A DNA stretch of 6,220 nt, taken from contig JAGTVD010000492.1 of NCBI GenBank assembly GCA_018224505.1, positions 1 to 6,220 on the forward strand, in the 5' to 3' direction. Origin of the DNA: Desulfatitalea sp. (GTDB lineage: Bacteria > Desulfobacterota > Desulfobacteria > Desulfobacterales > Desulfosarcinaceae). Under the pieces are notes generated by a model. The model was not told where the DNA came from, made no database searches, and worked only from the letters and a program-made list of their open reading frames with translations. A program made the position numbers and the translations under genes. Of the stretch, positions 1-6,107 are shown in pieces (the first letter of the stretch is position 1; each line of letters opens with the position of its first letter).

Positions 1-1895
1 ACGTCGTTTTCCATGGCCATCCGGGCCGCCTCTTCGGGGGTTTGGAACATGGGGCCGATGTCCACGTCGAATCCGAAATCGGCAAAAGCGGTGGCCACCA
101 CCTTGATGCCCCGGTCGTGGCCGTCCTGGCCGACCTTGGCAAGAAGGATGCGGGGTCGGCGGCCGTGGCGCTCCAAAAAGGCGCCGGTGCGTTTGCGCAG
201 GCTGTCTATCACGGTCTGATCCTTGTATTCGGCGGCGTAGATGCCGGAAATGACCTGGGTGGTGGCCACATAGCGGCCGAACACCTTCTCCATGGCATCG
301 GAAATCTCGCCCACGGTGGCCCGGGCGCGTACGGCGGGCAGGCAGGCGGCCAGCAGGTTGTCGCCTTTTTCGGCGGCCTTGGTCAAGGCCGCCAGTGCTT
401 CGGTCACCACCTTGGCATCTCGCTGGGATTTGATTTGGGCGAGTCGATCGGTCTGCTCCTGGCGCACCGCTTCGGGCACTTCCAGTACCTCCATGGGGGC
501 TTTGTCGGTGGTTTGAAACTTATTGACCCCTACTATGACATCCAGGCCCTGGTCAATGCGTGCCTGGCGCCGGGCGGAGGACTCCTCGATGCGCATTTTG
601 GGCATGCCGGTCTCGATGGCCTTGGCCATGCCGCCCAGCTTTTCCACCTCGTCGATCAACTTCCGCGCGGCATCGACCATGGCGCCGGTCAGCGCTTCAA
701 TATAGTAGGAGCCGCCCAGGGGATCCACCACGTGACACACCTCGGACTCCTCCTGGATAATCAATTGGGTGTTGCGGGCGATGCGGGCCGAAAAATCGGT
801 GGGCAGGCCCACCGCTTCATCGAAGGCATTGGTGTGCAGTGACTGGGTGCCGCCCAGCACGGCGGCCAGGGCTTCCAGGGTGGTGCGGATGACGTTGTTG
901 TAAGGGTCCTGCTCGGTCAGGCTCCAGCCCGATGTCTGCACGTGGGTGCGCAGCATGGTGGAGCGCGGGTCCTTGGGATTGAAGCGGCTGATCATATCGT
1001 GCCACAGGAAACGCGCCGCCCGCAGCATGGCGATCTCCATGAAAAAGTTCATCCCCACGCCGAAAAAGAAGGAGAGCCGGGGGGCGAAGGCATCGATATC
1101 CAGGCCCGCCTTGAGGGCCGCGCGGACATACTCGAGGCCGTCGGCCAGGGTGAAGGCCAATTGCAGGACCGAGGTGGCCCCGGCCTCCATCATGTGGTAG
1201 CCGCTGATGCTCACCGTGTTGAAACGCGGCATGTGATCGGAGCAGTAGGCGATGATGTCCGCCACGATGCGCATGGAAGGTACGGGCGGATAGATGTACG
1301 TGTTACGGGTGAGGTACTCTTTTAGAATGTCATTTTGAATGGTGCCATTGAGCTTGGCCTGTTCAACCCCCTGCTCCTCGGCTGCCACGATGTACATGGC
1401 CAGGATAGGCAGCACAGCGCCGTTCATGGTCATCGAGACCGACATCTCGTCCAGGGGGATCTGGTCGAAGAGGATCTTCATGTCCTCCACCGAATCGATG
1501 GCCACCCCGGCCTTGCCCACATCGCCCACTACCCGCGGGTGGTCCGAATCATAGCCCCGGTGGGTGGCCAGGTCAAACGCCACCGACAACCCTTTTTGGC
1601 CGCCGGCCAGGTTACGCCGGTAAAAGGCGTTGGACTCCTTGGCCGTGGAAAAGCCGGCATACTGGCGGATGGTCCACGGCCGGCCGGCATACATGGTGGC
1701 CATGGGGCCCCGCACGTAGGGGGCGATGCCCGGCAGTCCGTCCACGTGGGCCAACTGTTCGAGATCCTCGGCCGTATAGAGGGGCTTGACGGTGATCCCT
1801 TCCGGGGTTTGCCAATCCAGGCTGTTCGGAGATTGCCCCTTCAGCTGTTTGGCAGCCAGCGATTTCCATTGATCGATCGTCGGTTTTTGGACCAT
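1..1895 (-). CDS. scpA: Methylmalonyl-CoA mutase, catalytic (large) subunit, 3' end outside the window
   Basis: Adenosylcobalamin-dependent enzyme that isomerises (R)-methylmalonyl-CoA and succinyl-CoA in the cytoplasm. From the ATG at 1895, 631 codons are in the window; the frame is still open at base 1. By comparison with the roughly 728-residue Propionibacterium chain, about 85-100 residues are missing. The N-terminal part is the substrate-binding TIM barrel, with TIRQYAGFSTAKES near residues 75-88, FDLATHRGYDSD near 107-118 and SISGYHMMEAGA near 229-240. Residues matching the known Tyr89, Arg207, Tyr243 and His244 are present as Tyr79, Arg197, Tyr233 and His234. Tyr and Arg at the first two positions favour methylmalonyl-CoA over isobutyryl-CoA mutase. 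The B12 domain begins near residue 580 with RPRILLAK; the cobalt-ligand motif DGHDRG places the axial histidine at 593. A strong AGGAGG lies 5 nt before the ATG. The gene follows tetR by 35 bp and is probably co-transcribed with it. Identification is very secure; whether a separate small subunit exists cannot be seen. Confidence 0.97.
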   Translation of the reverse strand, partial: MVQKPTIDQWKSLAAKQLKGQSPNSLDWQTPEGITVKPLYTAEDLEQLAHVDGLPGIAPYVRGPMATMYAGRPWTIRQYAGFSTAKESNAFYRRNLAGGQKGLSVAFDLATHRGYDSDHPRVVGDVGKAGVAIDSVEDMKILFDQIPLDEMSVSMTMNGAVLPILAMYIVAAEEQGVEQAKLNGTIQNDILKEYLTRNTYIYPPVPSMRIVADIIAYCSDHMPRFNTVSISGYHMMEAGATSVLQLAFTLADGLEYVRAALKAGLDIDAFAPRLSFFFGVGMNFFMEIAMLRAARFLWHDMISRFNPKDPRSTMLRTHVQTSGWSLTEQDPYNNVIRTTLEALAAVLGGTQSLHTNAFDEAVGLPTDFSARIARNTQLIIQEESEVCHVVDPLGGSYYIEALTGAMVDAARKLIDEVEKLGGMAKAIETGMPKMRIEESSARRQARIDQGLDVIVGVNKFQTTDKAPMEVLEVPEAVRQEQTDRLAQIKSQRDAKVVTEALAALTKAAEKGDNLLAACLPAVRARATVGEISDAMEKVFGRYVATTQVISGIYAAEYKDQTVIDSLRKRTGAFLERHGRRPRILLAKVGQDGHDRGIKVVATAFADFGFDVDIGPMFQTPEEAARMAMEND

Positions 1896-1900
1896 GAACC

Positions 1901-1907
1901 CCTCCTT
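1901..1907 (-). promoter_or_regulatory. Ribosome-binding site of the mutase gene
   Basis: The minus strand reads AAGGAGG here, five bases before the mutase ATG at 1895. It is a near-consensus Shine-Dalgarno site and fixes the start codon. It is stronger than the sites of the other genes in the window, which fits a highly translated metabolic enzyme. Confidence 0.85.
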
Positions 1908-1916
1908 TTGCACCTA

Positions 1917-1926
1917 TGGGTACCCA
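1917..1926. repeat. Perfect 10-bp palindrome between tetR and the mutase gene
   Basis: TGGGTACCCA reads the same on both strands. It lies in the 35 bp between the tetR stop and the mutase Shine-Dalgarno. It has no loop, so it is a poor hairpin but could be a small protein-binding site. No further symmetry extends outward. A chance origin is possible. Confidence 0.4.
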
Positions 1927-1930
1927 ACTA

Positions 1931-2662
1931 TCATTGATCCGGGCGGGTGATGCCCCGCCACACCATGTCAAACAACACATTGGCCTGGCCGGCCAGGCTT
2001 TCCTGGCAGCCCCGCTGGTTCCACATCACGAATGTGCGCTGGACCATTCCGAGCATGAAATCCAGCAGCACCCCGGCCCGCACCTCGGGCGTGAGAATTC
2101 CCTGGGCCTGTCCTTTTTTGAGCACATCCAGATAGAGATGGATCATCTTTTTTTGCTGGAACGTCTTGTCGGCCATCCAGGTGGCCATGGGCAGCGTCAT
2201 GAAAATAATGCGCCCCAGGTGGGGATTGCGCTCGTAGTAGTCGAGCTGCAGCCAGAGCACTTTGCGCAGCTTCTCCTTTAAGTCCTCGATGCCATGCAGG
2301 TGGTCCATGATCCGCTCGGTCAGGTGGCCCAGCCAGACATCCACAAAGGCAAATACCAGACGCTCTTTGCTGCCGTAATATTTATAAATGGTACTGAAAC
2401 TGACACCGGCCTGCTTGGCCACATCCCGGATGTTGGCTTTGTGAAAATCGGATTGGGAGAAGATGGTCAGCACCGCCTGTTCCAGGCGGGCCTGAACTTC
2501 GGGGCGCAAAGGGGGCAACAACGGGGAGGCATGGCCTTCCCGGTGGGCGAACGCATCCCTGGAGAGCTGGGCCGGACGCGCATTGGGTGGCAGTCGGTGA
2601 GGGCGTTTGGGCAGATCCATGGAGGAAGCGGTCCCGAAAAAAGGGTTACCTTTCATTTCCAT
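1931..2662 (-). CDS. TetR/AcrR-family transcriptional regulator
   Basis: Predicted dimeric DNA-binding repressor of 243 residues. The TetR N-terminal domain covers about residues 57-105, and its helix-turn-helix is plain in IRDVAKQAGVSFSTIYKYY (about 78-96) followed by GSKERLV. The remaining residues, about 106-240, are helical, rich in Leu, Met and Trp, and form the usual variable ligand-binding and dimerisation domain. An in-frame stop lies directly before the ATG at 2662; a GGTGG six bases upstream is a modest ribosome site. Other in-frame ATGs at 2656 and 2620 have no better site. The protein therefore has about 55 residues, rich in Pro, Arg and His, ahead of the HTH domain, longer than the usual 5-20. 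It is encoded directly before the mutase behind one promoter, so it likely regulates itself and the mutase. The ligand could be an acyl-CoA, but nothing in the sequence proves this. Confidence 0.93.
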   Translation of the reverse strand: MEMKGNPFFGTASSMDLPKRPHRLPPNARPAQLSRDAFAHREGHASPLLPPLRPEVQARLEQAVLTIFSQSDFHKANIRDVAKQAGVSFSTIYKYYGSKERLVFAFVDVWLGHLTERIMDHLHGIEDLKEKLRKVLWLQLDYYERNPHLGRIIFMTLPMATWMADKTFQQKKMIHLYLDVLKKGQAQGILTPEVRAGVLLDFMLGMVQRTFVMWNQRGCQESLAGQANVLFDMVWRGITRPDQ

Positions 2663-2724
2663 TTACAACCACCAGTTATTAAACAAAATTAGTCTGATGT
2701 GAAAAAATATGAGTGGTTCAATGG

Positions 2725-2735
2725 TAACAATGTTA
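2725..2735. promoter_or_regulatory. Candidate TetR operator (inverted repeat)
   Basis: TAACA-A-TGTTA is a perfect inverted repeat with a one-base centre. It lies at about +4 to +14 from the start site predicted by the adjoining promoter, a typical place for an autorepressor to bind. A second, imperfect dyad with CCGG at each end (2738-2760) surrounds the -10 box. Which, if either, is bound is unknown. The link to the TetR protein is inferred from position only. Confidence 0.45.
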
Positions 2736-2744
2736 TGCCGGACA

Positions 2745-2773
2745 GGTATACCGCTGCCGGGGCGGGGTGTCAA
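2745..2773 (-). promoter_or_regulatory. Sigma70-type promoter for tetR and the mutase gene
   Basis: On the minus strand a perfect -35 box TTGACA (2773-2768) is followed by exactly 17 bases and TATACC (2750-2745), which matches four of six -10 positions. The predicted transcription start is near 2738, giving a leader of about 76 nt before the tetR ATG at 2662. This is the best promoter match I found in the window. The spacer is GC-rich, while the flanks are AT-rich. A second -10-like TATAAT (2793-2788) lies upstream but has only a weak -35. Confidence 0.65.
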
Positions 2774-2785
2774 CCCAAATGTCGT

Positions 2786-2817
2786 TCATTATATGACCAG
2801 TGAAAATTTATTTACTG
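2786..2817. other. AT-rich stretch with a TATAAT and two small dyads downstream of the epimerase gene
   Basis: This stretch lies just beyond the epimerase stop codon. It contains TCAT-TAT-ATGA (2786-2796), overlapping a minus-strand TATAAT (2793-2788), and CAGT...ACTG ends at 2798-2817. It could be a weak second promoter for tetR or an upstream regulator site. It is not a convincing terminator, because the stems are short, AT-rich and lack a following U-run. Confidence 0.25.
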
Positions 2818-2824
2818 TTCGGGA

Positions 2825-3232
2825 TCAGTCGTGCCGCTCGCACAACTCGACCAGCACGCCCTGGGTGTCCTTGGGATGCAAAAAGGCGATTCTGGCCCCT
2901 CCGGCGCCGATGCGGGGGGTTTCATCGATGAGGCGGATGCCCTTGGCTTTCAGTTCCGCCAGGGCCGCTTCGATGTTTTCCACCCTGAAAGCCACGTGCT
3001 GAAACCCCTGACCGCGCTTTTCGATGAACTTGGCCACGGGACCGTCCGGCGCGGTGGACTCCAGCAGTTCCACTTCGCTTTCCCCCACCGGGAAAAAAGC
3101 GGTGGTCACCTTTTGTTCGGTAACGGTCTCGTTGCCCTCGTGGGGCAGGCCCAGCACGTCGGTCCAGAATGATTTGGCCTGGTCGATGCTGTTGACGGCG
3201 ATTCCCAGGTGGTCGATTTTGAGGATTTTCAT
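2825..3232 (-). CDS. mce: Methylmalonyl-CoA epimerase (VOC superfamily)
   Basis: Cytoplasmic metalloenzyme of 135 residues, the usual family length, that interconverts (S)- and (R)-methylmalonyl-CoA and so supplies the mutase with the R isomer. Two beta-alpha-beta-beta-beta (VOC) modules are visible, beginning at KIDHLGIAV (5-13) and GFQHVAFRV (76-84). Expected metal ligands are present: His8, Glu55 (in VELLE), His79 and Glu129 (in GVLVEL). The C-terminal signature GAGGARIAFLHPKDTQGVLVEL (109-130) is typical of bacterial epimerases and separates it from glyoxalase I. The ATG at 3232 has a GGAG five bases upstream. It is separated from the mutase gene by tetR and from the aminotransferase by the octamer repeat. 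No promoter is obvious in front of it, so it is probably transcribed from the aminotransferase side through the repeat. Confidence 0.95.
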   Translation of the reverse strand: MKILKIDHLGIAVNSIDQAKSFWTDVLGLPHEGNETVTEQKVTTAFFPVGESEVELLESTAPDGPVAKFIEKRGQGFQHVAFRVENIEAALAELKAKGIRLIDETPRIGAGGARIAFLHPKDTQGVLVELCERHD

Positions 3233-3249
3233 GGCGGCTCCGGAGGAAA

Positions 3250-3393
3250 AGTTGTTTGGTTGATCGGTTGATTGGTTGTTCGGTTGATCGGTTGATTGGT
3301 TGATCGGTTGATCGGTTGTTCGGTTGATCGGTTGATTGGTTGATCGGTTGATTGGTTGATCGGTTGATTGGTTGGGTGGTTGTTCGGCTGCAG
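3250..3393. repeat. Octamer tandem repeat, 16 units plus degenerate ends
   Basis: From 3258 to 3385 the plus strand consists of 16 contiguous 8-bp units, all beginning GGTTG. Seven are GGTTGATC, five GGTTGATT, three GGTTGTTC and one GGTTGGGT. Partly matching units lie at 3250-3257 and 3386-3393. Units 1-5 (3258-3297) and 6-10 (3298-3337) form a 40-bp higher-order repeat differing at one base. The minus strand, which is the sense strand of the neighbouring genes, has about 39% C and 8% G across 3258-3385. Every minus-strand frame is open through it, but this is a by-product of the motif. The repeat ends about 9 bases before the epimerase Shine-Dalgarno. There are no unique spacers, so it is not a CRISPR array. 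Confidence 0.95.
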
Positions 3394-3413
3394 CTCTGAA
3401 AACGGATCAACGG

Positions 3414-4595
3414 TTACCTGTATTTTTCCATCACCTTTGCAAAGCCCGGCAGGGCGCCGGTGATGGTGGCGTCGTCCACGCAGAAAGCGATGCGGAAATG
3501 GCCGGGGCCGGCAAAGCCGCTGCCCGGCACCGTCAGAATGAGCTCCTGCTGCAATTCGCGTACAAAGGCCACATCATCGCTGATCGGCGTTCGCGGAAAG
3601 AGGTAGAAGGCCCCCGGAGGAGTGACAAAGTCGTAGCCGGCAGCGGCCAGACCGTCGCACAGCAGGTCCCGTTTGCGTTTGTATTGCGCCATGTCCACGC
3701 TGTCGCCCTGGAGGCACGCCACCACCCGCTGCATCAGGGCCGGCGCGTTGACAAACCCGAGAATGCGGTTGGCCAGGGTCAGGCCGGCGCGCACCTCGTC
3801 TTTGTATGTCGCTTCGGGATTGACGGCCGCAAAGCCGATGCGTTCCCCGGGGATGGAAAGATCCTTGGAGTAGGAGGTGGCGATCAGGCTGTCGCGGTAC
3901 GCCTGGAAAATGCTTGGCACGGTGTGTCCGTCGAAGACAATTTTGCGGTAGGGTTCGTCGGAGATCAGGTAGAGGGTGCGATTCAAGGCCTGGCTTTTGG
4001 ATGCCAACAACGCGCCCAGGGCGGTCAGGCTTTCGCGGCTATAGATCTGCCCGGTGGGGTTGTTGGGCGAATTGATCAATACCACCTTGGTGCGGGGGGT
4101 GATGGCGCTCCCGATGGCTGCCAGATCAAGGGTGAAATCGCTTTGCGTGGGCACCATGCGAACCTGGCCGGCGTGGTTGTCCACGTAGAAACGGTACTCC
4201 ACAAAGCAGGGGGTGGGGACAATCACCTCATCGCCCGGGTCGAGCAGGGTTTTAAGGATCACATTGAGCGCACCGGCGGCGCCGCAGGTCATGATAATGT
4301 CGCCGGCTGCCACGGCGACGCCCTGCTCTTGGGCCAGGTAGTCGGCGATGGCGGTGCACACCTGTGGATAACCGGCCTGTGGCATGTAGCAGTGATCCCC
4401 GAGGCCGCAGGCGATCACCGTATCCCGCAGGGTGTCATGGAATTTGTCCGGTGGCGGCAGATTGGGGTTCCCCAGACTGAAATCGAACACCTTGCCAGCG
4501 CCATGCAGCGCCTTGAGGCGGGCCCCTTCTTCGAACATTTTACGAATCCATGACGATTGCGCCATGGTGGCACTGATTTTTTGAGCGACACTCAT
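3414..4595 (-). CDS. PLP-dependent class I/II aminotransferase (AspC-like fold)
   Basis: Fold-type I aminotransferase, cytoplasmic, moving an amino group between an amino acid and a 2-oxoacid using pyridoxal phosphate. The start at 4595 gives 393 residues, a normal length. Numbering from that start, the PLP-binding Asn is in SPNNPTG (about 176-182), Asp and Tyr are in SDEPY (about 212-216), the Schiff-base Lys is in SYSKDLSIPGERIGF (about Lys244), and the carboxylate-binding Arg is in HFRIAF (about Arg368). An ATG two codons earlier (4601) abuts GGAG with no spacing, whereas the ATG at 4595 has AAGGAG six bases upstream and is preferred. The amino donor cannot be named from sequence; aspartate, alanine or branched-chain amino acids are all possible. 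A promoter-like site lies between this gene and the nifU-like gene. The octamer repeat begins about 20 bp after its TAA stop. Confidence 0.92.
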   Translation of the reverse strand: MSVAQKISATMAQSSWIRKMFEEGARLKALHGAGKVFDFSLGNPNLPPPDKFHDTLRDTVIACGLGDHCYMPQAGYPQVCTAIADYLAQEQGVAVAAGDIIMTCGAAGALNVILKTLLDPGDEVIVPTPCFVEYRFYVDNHAGQVRMVPTQSDFTLDLAAIGSAITPRTKVVLINSPNNPTGQIYSRESLTALGALLASKSQALNRTLYLISDEPYRKIVFDGHTVPSIFQAYRDSLIATSYSKDLSIPGERIGFAAVNPEATYKDEVRAGLTLANRILGFVNAPALMQRVVACLQGDSVDMAQYKRKRDLLCDGLAAAGYDFVTPPGAFYLFPRTPISDDVAFVRELQQELILTVPGSGFAGPGHFRIAFCVDDATITGALPGFAKVMEKYR

Positions 4596-4601
4596 TATCA
4601 T

Positions 4602-4607
4602 CTCCTT
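4602..4607 (-). promoter_or_regulatory. Ribosome-binding site that decides the aminotransferase start
   Basis: The minus strand reads AAGGAG followed by ATGATAATG. The first ATG (4601) touches the Shine-Dalgarno and is too close to be used. The second in-frame ATG (4595) lies six bases away, at normal spacing. The mature start is therefore probably MSVAQK. Confidence 0.75.
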
Positions 4608-4644
4608 GAAGACCGGTTCAGAATATAAAACCGCTTCTTTTTAG

Positions 4645-4673
4645 ATGATGCCGCCTTGAATTTCAAGTGTCAA
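4645..4673 (-). promoter_or_regulatory. Possible sigma70-type promoter for the aminotransferase gene
   Basis: On the minus strand TTGACA (4673-4668) is a perfect -35 box, followed by 17 bases and CATCAT (4650-4645), four of six matches to TATAAT. The predicted start is near 4638, leaving about 42 nt of leader. The -35 box begins two bases past the nifU-like stop codon. The -10 box is mediocre, so confidence is moderate. The site could allow expression of aminotransferase and epimerase independently of queA-tgt-nifU. Confidence 0.5.
4655..4667. promoter_or_regulatory. Inverted repeat inside the aminotransferase promoter spacer
   Basis: CTTGAA-T-TTCAAG is a perfect 6+6 inverted repeat with a one-base centre. 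It occupies most of the spacer between the -35 and -10 candidates. That position suits a repressor operator. As RNA it would be a short AT-rich hairpin without a U-tract, so it is unlikely to be a terminator of the nifU-like gene. Confidence 0.4.
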
Positions 4674-4675
4674 AT

Positions 4676-4897
4676 TCAGACCGATACCACCGATTTGACT
4701 TCGGGCACGGCTTCTTTGATGACGCGTTCGATCCCGTTCTTGAGGGTCATCTGGGACATGGGACATCCGGCGCAGGCCCCCTGCAAACGCACCTGGACCA
4801 CACCGTCTTCCGTCACCTTGATCAGTTCCACATCACCGCCGTCGGCCTGGAGCATGGGGCGGATTTTGTTGATGGCTGCTTCGACTTTCTCTTTCAT
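4676..4897 (-). CDS. NifU C-terminal-domain (Nfu-type) Fe-S cluster protein
   Basis: A 73-residue protein made only of the NifU C-terminal (Nfu) domain. Such proteins hold or transfer Fe-S clusters to apoproteins in the cytoplasm. The domain starts almost at the N-terminus with IRPMLQADGGDVELI (about 12-26), and the cluster-binding pair is Cys42 and Cys45 in GACAGCPMS, followed by MTLKNGIE. Stand-alone versions of about 70-80 residues are common in anaerobic bacteria. A GGA-type ribosome site (AAGGA, 4910-4906) lies eight bases before the ATG. The gene follows tgt by 50 bp with no visible terminator or promoter between them, so it is probably the last gene of a queA-tgt-nifU transcript. It lacks the IscU-like and central ferredoxin-like domains of full NifU. 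Confidence 0.94.
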   Translation of the reverse strand: MKEKVEAAINKIRPMLQADGGDVELIKVTEDGVVQVRLQGACAGCPMSQMTLKNGIERVIKEAVPEVKSVVSV

Positions 4898-4947
4898 CGA
4901 CGGATTCCTTTCACTGGTGGTGGGTTTCCTGAATCGTTCATTGCCGC

Positions 4948-6050
<1,103 letters not shown>

Positions 6051-6054
<4 letters not shown>

Positions 6055-6107
6055 AAGAGAAAGGTTTGCATTTCAAATGTTAAGTTGAATTGAAGGTATT
6101 CGGTCAT
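6051..6107 (-). CDS. Possible 18-codon coupling ORF between queA and tgt
   Basis: An ATG at 6107-6105 overlaps the queA TAA by one base (TAATG), and the frame ends in a TGA at 6053-6051 that overlaps the tgt start as ATGA. It would encode MTEYLQFNLTFEMQTFLL, with no known resemblance. A GGTGAT six bases before the ATG can pair with the end of 16S rRNA. The region is AT-rich, unlike the flanking genes. Its likely role, if real, is to carry ribosomes from queA to tgt, which lacks its own ribosome site. It may also be coincidence. Confidence 0.35.

Noticed and set aside
42..842. Long plus-strand open frame of 266 codons, rich in Gly, His and Ala
   Set aside because: It lies antisense to the mutase gene, whose protein is unmistakable. 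The composition is that of a shadow frame in GC-rich DNA and no family motif is visible.
1335..1937. Plus-strand open frame of 200 codons across the mutase start
   Set aside because: Shadow of the mutase coding strand; it shows no recognisable motif.
2786..2824. Possible intrinsic terminator after the epimerase gene
   Set aside because: Only short AT-rich dyads are present, without a GC-rich stem followed by a U-run.
3250..3393. Octamer array considered as a CRISPR array or an origin with iterons
   Set aside because: Units are contiguous 8-mers with no unique spacers and no palindromic repeat. No cas or replication initiator gene is present, and the units do not match DnaA boxes.
2922..3410. 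Minus-strand open frame whose product begins with Asn/Gln/Pro/Thr repeats
   Set aside because: It arises because the octamer array has no stop codon on that strand; the rest is the epimerase read in the wrong frame. It is not a real surface or repeat protein.
3372..4553. Plus-strand open frame of 393 codons opposite the aminotransferase
   Set aside because: It mirrors the aminotransferase almost end to end, has low-complexity Gly/His/Val composition and no domain. The minus strand carries all catalytic motifs.
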